A stretch of DNA of 64,000 bases from Odontesthes bonariensis (Eukaryota > Chordata > Actinopteri > Atheriniformes > Atherinopsidae): assembly GCF_027942865.1 (NCBI RefSeq), contig NC_134509.1, positions 17,936,267 to 18,000,266 of the forward strand, written 5' to 3'. The stretch's first letter is position 1. Every line of letters starts with the position of its first letter. Made by a program: the position numbers and the translations under genes. Under the pieces are notes generated by a model. That model saw only the letters and a program-made list of their open reading frames with translations. It had not been told where the DNA came from and did not search any database. Shown here one piece after another: positions 43,101-54,200 of the stretch.

Positions 43101-45954
43101 GGAAGATCAGATATCGTTAACCTTCTTGTCAAAGAAGTCGGCGAAATCGTCAGGGAGGAGGAGGGAAGAGGGGTTTGGGGTTGGAGGAGGGCCGAGAAAG
43201 TTTGAAAGAGTTTTTTGGGGTTGGAAGCAGAAGTTTGAATTTTGTTACAGAAGAAGGCAGTTTTTGCAGCAGAGAGAGAGGAGGAAAAAGTGGAAAGCAA
43301 GGACTGGAAGGCAAGAAGGTCCTCAGGGTTTTTACTTTTCCTCCATTTGCGCTCAGCCACCATCAAGCTCCACCTCTCAGTACGCACTTAGTCCGACAGC
43401 CAAGGGGCAGGTGGAGCTGAGCGTGCAGGCCTGGAGGCGCTAGAACAGTGCCTGGTGAAGATAAGGTCCAGTATGTAACATAAATAGTTTGTTTGATAGA
43501 CCCTTAAATACGACTCTTTCTGGTGTCCTGTAAAGTACCGCCCCTACAAGCCGCAGGAGGGAAATACGACTTCTTTAAGTGTTTCCACATCAGAGCAGAC
43601 GTTGTTCTCTTTCATTTAAAAAGCTACAAAGTCCTCATAAGAAGGAAGGAGGGTGGTTGGATGTAGCAGCGGCACAGACTGCTTTCAATCATGCACCTCT
43701 ATGTGAGGTGAGATCAAGACCAACATACGACAACTCTTTCCTCTTCTCTGACTTCCATTCAGTCTATAATATAGCATCATATTACATCATCCATCCATTT
43801 GAACCTTTTTTTTTTATATATATATTTTTTGGGGCTTTTTTATGCCTTTAATGGATAGACAGTTGGAGAGAGACAGGAAACAGGGGGCAGAGAGATGGTG
43901 AAGACATGCAGCAAAGGGCCATCCGGTGCGGGACTCGAACCGGGGCCAGCTGCAGCGAGGACTGTAGCCTCTGTACATGGGGCGGCTGCTTAACCCACTA
44001 CGCCACCGCCCGCCCGCCCGCCCCCATCCATCTGAACCTTAACTGGGTCCGGACAGTCTAAGCAGAGATCCCCAGACCTCCCTCTGCCCAGCCTCCTCCT
44101 CCAGCTCTTTCTGGGGGATACCGAGTTGTTCCCAGGCCAACCGAGGGATACAGTCTCTCCAGCAGCTCCTGAGTCAAACTCCTCCCGGTAGAACATGTCC
44201 GAAACACCTCAGTAGGCAGGCGTCCTGACCAGATACCTGAACCACATCAACTGGCTCTTTTCGATGCAGAGGAGCAGCAGCTCCACTCTGGGCCCCTCCT
44301 GGATGACCCAGCTCCTAAGGGTGAGCCCAGCGACCCTTTGGAGGGTCATGACCATCATGACCATCGGTCAGGGTTGGAATGTAGATCGAATGGTGAATTG
44401 ACAGCTTCACCTTCTCTCTTCACCACAACAGACCGGTCCAACACCAGCAGTACTGCAGATGCTGCCCCACTCCACCTGCCAATCTGCCGCTCCTTTATAC
44501 CCCCACTCGTGAACAAGACTCTAAGATACTTAAAATCCCCCACTTCAGGCAGTGACTCATCCCCAGCCTGAAGTGGGCAGAAGATTTGGGCCAACAAACT
44601 GTCATTAGGAGCATAAACGCAAGCAACAGTCAGCCCTTTCCCCGACCCAAAGGTGCAGGCAGACCACCCTTTCATCCACCAGGGAAAACTCCAACATTTG
44701 AGCCCACAAACGGGGAGCTGCAGGTCAGCCAACCCCCGCTTCCACCTTTCACCCAGGGCAGCTCCAGAGTGGATAGAAGTCCAGCCTCTGTCCAGTAGAT
44801 TGGTTCCAGATAATAACACAACATTATTTCACTGAAACACTTTTATTGTTTCCTGGTTGGCTTCAGGCAGTAACATGACTGTGTTAGGGTCAGAAAACAA
44901 TCATATTTAGGAATAAAATACATTCTTTTTACCAGGCGTTCATCAGCATCATCAACACCATTTTTCTCATGCTGTTGCTCTCACGACCACTAGAGGTCTC
45001 CTGTTCTTTGAACATAATTATAGATAGATAGATAGATAAATAGATCAATCTATCAGGGGTTGTGTTTCTTGTTTTGTGGGTCCAATGAGGACAAACCTGC
45101 TGTCAAACTCGATGACGTGTCAGAGCCTGATTCTGATCCATGTTTGTTCAGGAGCAGTAAAATCTACAGCTGCTGCAGTAACTGCTGCTGTTCTGCTGCC
45201 TCTCGTCTTCCTCTCTGCCTGTCTGTGGATCCGGTGAGCAGCTCTGTTACATTATTGTTCATTAAACTCATTCAGTCATGTTCAGAGTTCATATGTTCAG
45301 CTTTCGTTCATCATCGATTCTCCTGAGCAGAACAAAGAGGACCTCCAATGGATCATCTGAGCCTGAGCTCAGAGCAGACGGCAGGGAACAGGTGAGGACA
45401 CTTGTATCATTGTGGTAGAAAACTACAACATTTGGCTTTGGACTCATTATTCTGTTGTAGAACTAAAAACTGACTCCACTGAGAAGAGCCTCCCTTTGCT
45501 GTTTGCTGTCCTTCTTTAACTTCCATGTGTTTTACCACATGTGAAGTGTGTTGGTGGTCAGGGAAAGCCAGAGGAGCAGGATGAGCCTCAGTATGCCAGC
45601 GTCCACTTCAGCAACAACCAGGCAGATCCTCTGTACTCCAACATCAGAGCAGCTCAGCCTCACAGACACTCAGAGGAAGTTACTGAGTACGCTGTTGTCA
45701 GGTTTCATAGAGTCAGTCCAGCCCCAAGGTGAGCAGCTCCTCACACTCTGACATCACCACACAGACTCATTTCTGCTGCATCTTCCTGCTCTGTTGTTAC
45801 GTTTTCATCATTCATGGGATTCAATGGGAATGACATCATTTACTGCTGTATCTGCACAGTCAGCTGATTTCTCTTTTTGTCTCCCTGAACCAGAGCTGAG
45901 GAAACCAGAGAGGATGCATCCGTGTTGTACAGCACCATCAACAAAACCAGATGA
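31119..45954 (+). CDS. CD22-like/Siglec-type inhibitory receptor, copy B (12 exons)
   Basis: Exons: 31119-31173, 31916-32272, 32368-32595, 32862-33125, 33999-34259, 34364-34627, 39885-40145, 40250-40510, 45152-45233, 45331-45391, 45562-45728, 45894-45954. The joined length is 2322 bases, or 773 residues plus stop, with all phases consistent. Domain order is as in copy A. Differences from A: the V domain is three residues longer, lacks the NRT sequon and has Trp for the E-strand Cys ([10 protein letters not shown]). Exons 4 and 6 are not identical to each other (CSTDANP versus [18 protein letters not shown] versus [11 protein letters not shown]). Exon 8 ends LLMVVP. The transmembrane exon has AVKS for AVQS. 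The tail has DPLYSNI for DPMYSNN. No stop or frameshift is seen, so it is probably a working paralogue. Confidence 0.9.
31916..32272 (+). CDS. Copy B exon 2: V-set domain without E-strand Cys
   Basis: It retains [28 protein letters not shown] and the Siglec-type Arg. TGC is replaced by TGG in the E strand (NVWSLRI), so the usual B-to-E disulfide cannot form. The region before FWFREGDD is [13 protein letters not shown] against [10 protein letters not shown] in A: longer and more charged. SRT replaces the NRT sequon. The translation is identical to copy C. Confidence 0.88.
35107..35767 (+). mobile_element. 5'-truncated LINE in intron 6 (unit B)
   Basis: An open frame at 35132-35749 reads [79 protein letters not shown] and ends [11 protein letters not shown]. 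This is the C-terminal region after the reverse transcriptase. It finishes with an ATGG repeat tail. It is inserted between AATAACT and TATTGATCC, a site seen uninterrupted in the first module at about 33600. No target duplication is evident. Unit C has it at 59614-60274; unit A lacks it. Confidence 0.85.
36646..38951. mobile_element. ISL2EU-like DNA transposon (unit B)
   Basis: Same inverted ends as unit A. The THAP frame is at 36804-37046, with [11 protein letters not shown] and [12 protein letters not shown]. The minus-strand YqaJ-type exon is frameshifted in this copy (see 38445-38887). Confidence 0.6.
38445..38887 (-). pseudogene. YqaJ/SWIM-type exon, frameshifted (unit B)
   Basis: The same exon as 10650-11093, but TATTCGTCTCTG in A and C is TATTCTCTCTG here, a one-base loss near 38815. 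The N-terminal [19 protein letters not shown] then continues out of frame. This is a private mutation of B. Confidence 0.75.
38951..39683 (-). mobile_element. Harbinger-like remnant (unit B)
   Basis: Counterpart of 11157-11903, with the [14 protein letters not shown] reading on the minus strand. The GAACTGCGTTCTTA motif near the right end is single rather than doubled. Confidence 0.5.
41143..43440 (-). mobile_element. L2-clade LINE in intron 8 (unit B)
   Basis: Counterpart of 13366-15663. The reverse transcriptase is interrupted by a private stop near 41739 (the Trp of HWLPVAARI becomes TGA). The telomere-like insertion is at 42538-42555, also on the reverse strand. Confidence 0.85.
43829..44023 (-). 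mobile_element. tRNA-derived SINE (unit B)
   Basis: Counterpart of 16052-16237, with an extra CGCC-rich expansion at its right edge (CCGCCCGCCCGCCCGCC). Confidence 0.8.
44030..44814 (-). mobile_element. Internally deleted LINE fragment (unit B)
   Basis: Counterpart of 16241-17025, with the same APE-to-reverse-transcriptase jump. Confidence 0.75.
45562..45728 (+). CDS. Copy B exon 11: cytoplasmic tyrosine motifs
   Basis: It encodes EPQYASV, DPLYSNI and VTEYAVV. Compared with copy A, Leu replaces Met at -1 and Ile replaces Asn at +3 of the second tyrosine. This motif therefore has the hydrophobic +3 residue needed for an ITIM-like SH2 contact while keeping YxN. Confidence 0.82.
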
Positions 45955-46280
45955 ACACAACAGGAATTTCTCAGCTGAAACTTTAAATTTTTTCTCTCTT
46001 TTTAAATCTCATTTGAGCTTAAATCTAATTGTTACATGTCATACATCTGCTGTAATGTTTATAGAGAGATTTAACTCATTTCAGGGTCTGTGTCTCTGAC
46101 GTTTGAGTTGTTGACTTTTTTATTCTTATTTTATTGTATATTTATCATATCTTTTGGCACTTATTTTTATTGACTTATTATTACTTCTTGTACTTATTCG
46201 GTCTTTATTGCTCTTTTGTCTTTTATCTCCTCTTCTGTACAGCACTGTGGTCCACTGTGGTTATTTTAAGGTGCTGTAGA

Positions 46281-46286
46281 AATAAA
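46281..46286 (+). terminator. Polyadenylation signal, copy B
   Basis: AATAAA in the same context as 18492, 327 bases after the stop codon. Confidence 0.7.
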
Positions 46287-46539
46287 GCTGGATTGGATAC
46301 AAACACAAAGTGTAACTTCATCTGAAAAAGCTCCAACAGTGCAGTGTTAATTTCGTCAGCTTTTTTTAATTTAGTCTTAGTCACAATGTCGAAAATCAAT
46401 TTTAGTCTTAGTCAAATTTTAGTAATTTTAGTCAACACTGTACATAATAGAACTTCTCCACACATGGCGGCATGATCAATCATTATCATGCAGGTTGTTT
46501 TGTTGTCCTTCGCGTTGTAAACGAAATGGCTCCATTCAT

Positions 46540-48250
46540 CCAGGGGGGTATTCCACGAAGCTGGCTTAGCGGAAAGCCTGGCTTATTTCACTACTTCTGG
46601 CTAAATTTAGCGAGAGTTCCGTTCCATAAAGGTGGCTTATTTGAACGCTCGCTGAGTAACCATGGTAGTTTATGCTGCTGAACTAGCCTGGTTCCTGGCA
46701 GGCTAAAGTTGAAGCTTAGCTTAGCTGCAACTAAAAAAATGCTGAAACAGACTCCCGAAAGAAATGTTCACCAAGAATTCTGCGCTCCCGCAATCATGTC
46801 TAAAAAACGAAACAAAAACTGTGGTTATCATATCACCACTTTCACTGTCTCGAAAAATCAATCAGTCGGTGCCAGTGCAACTCAAGAAACGCAACTATAC
46901 ACACGTATTGAACATGAAATTAAATGAGAGAGAACATGGTATTCATTAAAACTAATCAATACCTAACAAACATCCGATCTACACCCACGTAGGACCCGAC
47001 TCAGAAAAATGGGGGACAGGTAATAATGTTAATGAATTATTGAAAGCTCGTTTCAAAACACTCAAGGACTGTACAAACAAGATATTAGATAAAATGCAGG
47101 AATTAAAACATCATACCATATTAAAAATACACAGAACGGAGCAATAAATGGAGGTAAGCAAAGTTAAACGGATGGGTTTTGAGTTAAGACTTGAACAGAG
47201 GGAGAGTGTCAGTATTGCGAATACCGGGGGGGGGGCTTTGTCCTTTCAGACTGCTGCTCCACATTTACAGTAGCCGATAATGTAAAACAACCTACTGGCT
47301 GAAGTATTTGCATTAAGTTCATCATCTCCCTCAGGCTTCCCTAATGTTATCGGTGCATTTCACTGTACCCATGTACGCATCCAAGGCAAGGCAATTTGTA
47401 GAGCACAATTCGTACACAAGGCAATTCAAAGTGCTTTACAGCTACATAAAATCACAAGGCGCCAATAAAATCATTCCAAAAAACAAAAAAAATCATTAAT
47501 TAATTTAAAAGTGAAGAGTGCAGATAAAATACTTTCAGGTGTCATATGCACATCTAAATAGAACTGTTTTCAGTCTGGATTTAAACATTGTCACATTGTC
47601 CAGGCCCCTGCTGGACCCGTGGAGGCTGACTATGTAAACCGAACATTTTTCCATATCCTAAATGTACAGGTACACTTGGGGATAATTGTCCATAGACTCT
47701 GAACTGGATTTCTCATTTTGAAAAATACCACATCAACCCCTTTGAGTAATGCTGAGCAATGTTACATTTATGCCCTGTGAAACCTCATCATTGACTCCTT
47801 TCCTGCGTGCATACAGATGATCTGTGATGGAGGTCATTTAATTTCCAACACTGAGGCTAAATGGCCGGGATCAGTTCATGATTCTTGGATCTTCCGAGCA
47901 TCCTCACTGGCACAGAGGTTTGCACAAGGCGCAAGAATTTTACTAACCCGAAGGAGTGTACTTTTGAAGTAAGGTGTAGCATAGGCAGAATTTTGGTAAT
48001 GTAATGAGAGGTCAGGTGTAGAGGTCATCTTAAGGAATTTAAAGTGCTCGTCATACTTTATTATAGATAGCCATATAAGGCACATATTGCATCAAATTGT
48101 CAAGTCTTAACACATGTATATCCATTCAACATTTCTCTTATTCTGCAGGAGAGTTCAGTGGTGTCCTGCTTGGGGACAGAGGCTATGCATGCTTGACCTT
48201 TGGCCAAATTAAATACAGGTTCATTGCTGAAACTTCTCCACCATGGCTGA
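46540..48250 (+). mobile_element. Harbinger element 1, left part (unit B)
   Basis: It keeps the left end and two transposase fragments: MICDGGHF near 47818 (followed by HDSWIFRASSL) and GVLLGDRGYAC near 48160. The middle and the right end are deleted. Confidence 0.6.
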
Positions 48251-48305
48251 CTTCTGACAGAGCCATCTTAAATTAATAGTATACTTCATATTTTATACAT
48301 TTTGT

Positions 48306-48752
48306 CTTGTGGACAACTTTGCAGGCTCAAGTCTTTTCTTCGTTGCGTCCCCCAAAAAGAGCATTAAACATCTGCAGCTCATCCAGAACGCTGCTGCTCG
48401 AGTTTTAACCCGGACTAAGAGATCTGAACACATCACAGCAGTTTTAAAATCTTTACTCTGGCTTCCAGTCAGTCACAGAATAGATTTTAAAAGCCTGCTG
48501 ATGGTTTACATCTGTGATATGTTCAGAGAATATAAACCCAGCAGAGCTCTTAGATCCAAGGACTCAGGTCAGCTGGTCCAGTCCAGAGTCCAGACTAAAC
48601 ATGGAGAAGCAGCATTTAGCTGTTAAGCTGCAAACTAGTGGAACAAACTGCCAGTGGAGATTAAACTTTCACCAAATGGAGACATTTTTAAATCCAGGTT
48701 AAAAACATTTCTGTTCTCATGTGTCTATGCATGAAATCTGTGCGGTATCTTC
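48306..48752 (+). mobile_element. LINE fragment with intact TTAA site (unit B)
   Basis: It reads KSIKHLQLIQNAAARVLTRT and continues through GAGATTAAACTTTCACC, the empty site of the unit A fold-back element. It is cut off after GTGCGGTATCTT. Confidence 0.75.
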
Positions 48753-49215
48753 AACACATCATCAAGAAACACTTATATTAACAATTACAAATTACAAATT
48801 AATTATAAACAATTACATATTTTAATGTCCATTCGTCCATGGCTTGTAAATTTCGTTTTGTCTTAGTCTCATTAACGAAAACCATTTTTTATTCTCGTCA
48901 TATTTTTATTTTCTGGAAGCAATTTTGTGCGTCATCGTCTCGTCATCGTCACGGGAAAAAGGGGCGTTAACGAAATATTTTCGTCATCGTCCGGGGGCTG
49001 TTGCACAAAAGTAGGATTAAGACATCCAGGATGAATTACTTAGCCAGGTTCAAGGAATCCAAAACATGGGCGCCCAGGCTTAGTTGGTTGCACAAAGGCC
49101 AAGCCAGGATGAGCAGACACGGATTCATTAAGCCAGGTGAAAGCGATCCTGGATAAGTGCTGCACACGGCTTGCTTAAATAGACCCCACGATCATCATAG
49201 ATTCACTGATTCACC

Positions 49216-49373
49216 ATGGCAACAAGGGCGGCGTATTTCTCCCCAGCGGAGCAATAATTATTAATGGAAACCTATGAAGAGGTGAAGGAGAAAATAAAAC
49301 AAAAAGGAAATACTGCCACAGTCAAAAAACAAAGGGAGCAAGCGTGGCAAACCATTGCTGACCGCCTGAATGC
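49216..49373 (+). pseudogene. Myb/SANT-like exon with premature stop (unit B)
   Basis: The frame opens MATRAAYFSPAEQ, meets a stop (TAA) at codon 14, then continues in the same frame LLMETYEEVKEKIKQKGN and TIADRLNA to donor GTAAGT. The next exon (about 49837-49907) reads NMTGPKRTWQQVKVKYKNIL. This is the Harbinger Myb-like partner, inactivated. Confidence 0.7.
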
Positions 49374-50013
49374 GTAAGTAGTGCACAAATACACACTCAC
49401 CACTCCACTGAAACTATCACAATTAGGCTACAATCCAAATAAAATGTTAATTAACATATCGTCACCTTCCTAAAATAATCGCCCAAGTCATTTTTTGGCA
49501 TCAAAGGTGTGGTCCAAAAAATGCCCAAGTCATTTATTTAATCTTAGTTTTTATGAAAAACAACAAGCGTTCTTATGTCAAGCATCCTTTGATACATACT
49601 TACTGACTGAAATTATTATTTTATGCTATAATTTAACTTTTGTGTTTCCTGAAAAACCTGAAAAAATGACTTATGAGATTATTTTAGGAAGGTGACGATA
49701 TTTGAAAAGATATTTGTAGCCTACTTTGATTATGAATAAGTTGAAATTGACTGCATGTGAGTAAAACTATCTAAATGTAACTCCATGCTCCTCCACTGTT
49801 TCATTGTGTGTGTGCGTGTGTTTTTGTGTGTGCAGATTTAACATGACTGGGCCAAAACGGACATGGCAGCAAGTCAAAGTGAAATATAAGAACATCCTGC
49901 AGAATGGTAAGTCCCCTGACAAATACTTAACAAGTGTACTTTTTATTAAGAATGTGCCTGCCCACACATTGCCTGTACTGTGCATTAATTGGTTTAACAT
50001 CTTATCATTTCAG

Positions 50014-50596
50014 ATGGTCTGCAATGCTGACTATTTGTTCAGTAATGTTGTGGCAAAGTGGCCCGGCTCGGTCCACGACTCCCGAGTGTTTCAGAACTCA
50101 GAGATCTATCGGCGCCTATCACAAGGTGAGCCACAGAACCTCTATTGATAACCACTTTTAACACCATGGCTGTGTTAGGAATGTCACTACTTAGGAGGTT
50201 GTGATGGTAACATTTTGTATTCACAGGTGAATTCCTGGGTGTATTGCTGGGTGACAGAGGGTATGCCTGCCAGCCTTTTCTGCTCACTCCATTTGCAGAC
50301 CCTCTGGAGGCACAACTGGCATACAACCATGCCCATGCCAGAACAAGGGCCGGATAGAAATGACATTTGGCCTACTGAAGGCATGCTTTCAGTGTCTGAC
50401 CCACCTGAGAGTCAGCCCAGACAGGGCATGTGATATCATTGTGGCCTGTGCTGTCCTCCACAATGTGGCCTGCCTGAGAAAGGAGAGGGCCCCCAGAGTG
50501 CCAGCTCTCATAGACTGGGACAATCCTGCCATCTTCCCGGATGACGACTGTGGTCGGCTGGTCAGAGACCAATATGTGTTAAATTATTTTAATTAA
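50014..50596 (+). pseudogene. Harbinger DDE transposase, frameshifted (unit B)
   Basis: Two exon pieces, 50014-50125 and 50227-50596, match the unit A copy, including the frame loss before MTFGLLKACFQCL. Confidence 0.8.
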
Positions 50597-51297
50597 TATT
50601 GCATGTTTATTTAAGTTGGGCCTGCAATGGCAGAGGAATTTTTGTTAGGTTTTTGTGCTGTATAGGCAAGGCAATTTTATTTGTATAGGCCATTTTTACA
50701 AACCGTTTGTCTCAAACTGCATGCTTTGATTCTGTGCTTTTTGTCTTGTAGAGCACTGTGTGACTTCAGTTTTGAAAGGAGCTGATGGTTTACTTACTTT
50801 GATTCATCCTTGTTCAATAAAGGAACATCGTGGTACACTCTAATGTGTATTTATATTTATATGGTGATGTACTTTATGTGTAGTCTGTGGGAAACTAAAT
50901 TATCTAGTGGTTCATCTAAAATCATCAGTTATCTAAAATGATTGTAATTAATGATCACAAATGTTTCAATAATGATAGTGGGTATAGTTAAATGTTTTAA
51001 CAATATGTTCTAGGCAGTGGAATAAATATTGGTTTCCATTTGTGGCGACCGCTGACTGAGATAAGGAATGAGATTAAATAGATCCTGGAACTTAGCCTGG
51101 TCTGGAGCAGGCTAGCTTCACAGAATAAATCTCCATGGTAACTTACGTCTGAACATATCCCACTTCCCTCTATCCCACTTTTGTGCAACTGGATCACGGA
51201 TAAGTTGATCCAGGATAGCCAACATATCCCGGCTTAATCCCTTATCCTACTTTTGTGCAACGGGCCCCGGGTTGACGAAATTAACACTGCAACAGTG

Positions 51298-54200
51298 TTG
51301 TTGAAGCAACTGAAATGCATCCAGAGGGGTTCAGAGAACTCTTGCAGGATGGCTCCATGTAAAACATGACAACTGTATCTGCAGCAGACTTCAGTGTCCT
51401 GCAGCAGCTGGACTTTATAGGTCTGGCGGTGGGTAGGGTAACCCCTAACCCTAACAGGATTTTCTTGACTCAATATCTTCTTCAGGAAAAATGTAAAGAT
51501 TATTCTGCTCCGGAGACAAATATTAACTATAGACCTTCCCAGAACTATTCTCCAGGCCCAGTTACATAAAGGTCAGACAGATCTTCAGTTCTACACCAAA
51601 CTCCGTGGCAGCTATCGAGTGACGGAGGGAGACACTGAGAACATTCTCACAGACCTAACCCTTCTGAACATTGTTTCTTCACACCTTCATTCGAAGATGA
51701 TGTGCATGGCCGCACGCAGGGCCCAAAAAATACTGAGGTCATGAGTCAGAACTTCTAGGCGGGTTCGGGGGCACAGCATATCATCTCTGGCAAGGCGAGT
51801 CAAATCACCCTAGCAATTAACTTAGGCTCAGTGCCGCAACGCAAATCATCAGGCTCGTTCAGGGTCACATGGATTTAAGACCACATCTTTTCCAGGGACG
51901 TCCATGCATTGTTCAAGCAGACCATGTGTCACGGATCACAGCTATCTGTGAGATGCAGCTCCACACTACTGTTACTTCTACATATCCCATCGACGACCAG
52001 GTGGATTATGGGGTGTTTATTACAGCTCTTTTTCTGCAACACAGCATACAGCACCGCAGTGGTGGGTGAAAGTTAGCGTCACAGTCTCGGGACAATCAAC
52101 AACACCTGACGCAAGGGAAAACATTTAAGCTCGTTTAGCAACATTAACAACTCTGTAAACATACTTTTTAGTCTAATAACTCCCAGTAAGCGCTCAAAAC
52201 AGTTAGCAAAGGTCACAGTGAGTACATGACACAGTAAATTCTAAAGTATAAACATCTGCAACGTAATATGAAATAATTAATTATCCCGGACCACATAGGG
52301 ACGTCTTACAAAAGTAATATTATATAAAGTCCTCTTTTCTCTGTGCTGTACCCAAGCCAACCACTACGCCAATAGATTGCGGTGTTGCACCTCTTTTTCT
52401 AAATTTAATAGGCACAAATCTACTCTGTTACAGATGTGTTGCCATTTCAACATCATGTATTTAGATGTGTCAGAAATCTTAAAAAACCTTAAGGGCGGTG
52501 CGGAGCTTTTGAAAATTTGAGGTAAAAATGGGGCATTCTGAGGCTTTTTGATGGACCATTATGGTGACTCATGAAGTAAGGGCAAGTTACCACAGAAAAT
52601 GATTTATTATTATTATTTTGAAAATTAACCGGATATTTTATTTTGTTTCTGCACACGACTTCCTGTCCCGCACGATCTGCTCTGTGCCGTGTTGCTGCGT
52701 TGTGCTCCGGCATCCGGCAGAAATATATAACAGGTTCAACATCCAACATTGAGAAATAAACGTTTCATTTTCAACTGAAGACGTCGCTGACATATCAATC
52801 GCAAAATGAATGTTGATTCAACCGGTGGAAATTGATTGACGAGCGGTACTGACGGAGTTAACCAAACTTAAACTTTGGTTCTATGTTTCCTTGCTATCTG
52901 AGCAGTAACCTGGGCTGCAATAAAAATATTTCCACATGAAAATGCATTTTTTTTCTCCCATTCATCTACCTCTTAAGCTGCTCTCCACCTACACTTTTAG
53001 CTTGATGTGCTCCTCTTCCAGAGACTGGTGTGACTGACTGTGTGGTAGTTACCAGAGTGGCGTCAAAAGAGCTTAGCAACACTCCCATAGACTTTTAGAG
53101 AAAGAAAGGAATGCGGAAGTCACCTGGGTCACGGAGCCGCCGATAGTTCCGGAGACACCATCGAATGCAGTTGTTTCTGAAGTATTTTCTCCGGTACGTT
53201 GATGAAATTACAACATTTTTGGGCATTGTGAGGCATTAGCTGACTGGTCTTTAACTAATCAAGTAAGTTTTAGTTAATTAATCGTATTAACCAGCTAGTT
53301 GTAGTTTAGCTGCAAGCAAGACGGGTTTAAACGGGTCTCAAGACATTTGCCTATTACTGTCTATTTCAGCTTTTCAAAATATTCATTTAATTTTGAAATT
53401 GTATAATGTTTGTATAACTTTCATAAAAATAAATAAACTATTATCAAACTATTAATTTCAGCCTGAATGTAAAATGTTCCGCTTCTAATAAGTTTATTTA
53501 ATTTTCTTCTGATTACACAAGTTAATTCCTTCAAAGAAACACCTATTGCCATCTTTTTATTTCAGCATGACTTTGCAGCTGTGATCATGAATTTATTCAT
53601 TTCTCTGTTGTTGTTGTCAGGGAGGTCAGCAGATGTGGTGGTCGCTGCTGTCATGGATCAACCTTCATTAGGACTTCAGCACATTTCTACAATGTCGAAA
53701 CCCTTGAATTTGATCAAATACAGTTCATTGTTGAAGATTAATCTACCCAACAGTATAAATAGCAGTAAAATAACTTCTTTATTAAGGCTTGTTTTACATT
53801 TTCCATGATGACATTTTATAATAAAATGTTTGGTTGAAATCTGTTTGTTTTTGCGCAATTAACACAATTGTGTTGTCATTTAATAACAGAAAATGTTTGA
53901 TTTAGATTAATATTTTAATCAATTCATTAATATTTTACAATAGTTTTCTGACTTGAAGCACAAACATAAACAGGGTTACAGATGCATGTATTCAGTTCAC
54001 ATGAGAAATATAGAATAATTACGTCTTCTACAGAAAATAAGAATTCATCCCGGCTCATCAGTCAACGCATCTACAGCCACACATTTCCCTCCAAGTAATT
54101 TAAAGCTTCTTTAAAATGATTTATTCAGCTCAGCTTTGCCATTCAGCTCATTTTCCATCTGACACCAGAGAGAACAGACAGACTGAATGACATCTTCTAC

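Larger units (their letters stand above)
48995..51267 (+). mobile_element. Harbinger element 2, both ends present (unit B)
   Basis: Ends are GGGCTGTTGCACAAAAGTAG and the near-complementary CTTTTGTGCAACGGGCCC. CGG flanks both sides (48992-48994 and 51268-51270), a 3-bp duplication as expected for Harbinger. It contains a Myb/SANT-like exon pair and a DDE transposase in the same orientation. Confidence 0.8.
46342..51289. mobile_element. hAT element with nested insertions (unit B)
   Basis: Same perfect ends CAGTGTTAATTTCGTCA and the same CAACAGTG duplications (46334-46341, 51290-51297) as unit A, so both descend from one insertion. Subterminal hAT sequence rich in CGTCATCGTC remains at about 48830-48991. 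At 4.9 kb it lacks the fold-back element, the right half of Harbinger 1 and other unit A sequence. Confidence 0.85.

Noticed and set aside
45152-45170. Apparent stop (TAA) at the start of the copy B transmembrane exon
   Set aside because: It is out of frame. In the phase set by the preceding exon the codons read GCA GTA AAA TCT, so the exon stays open.
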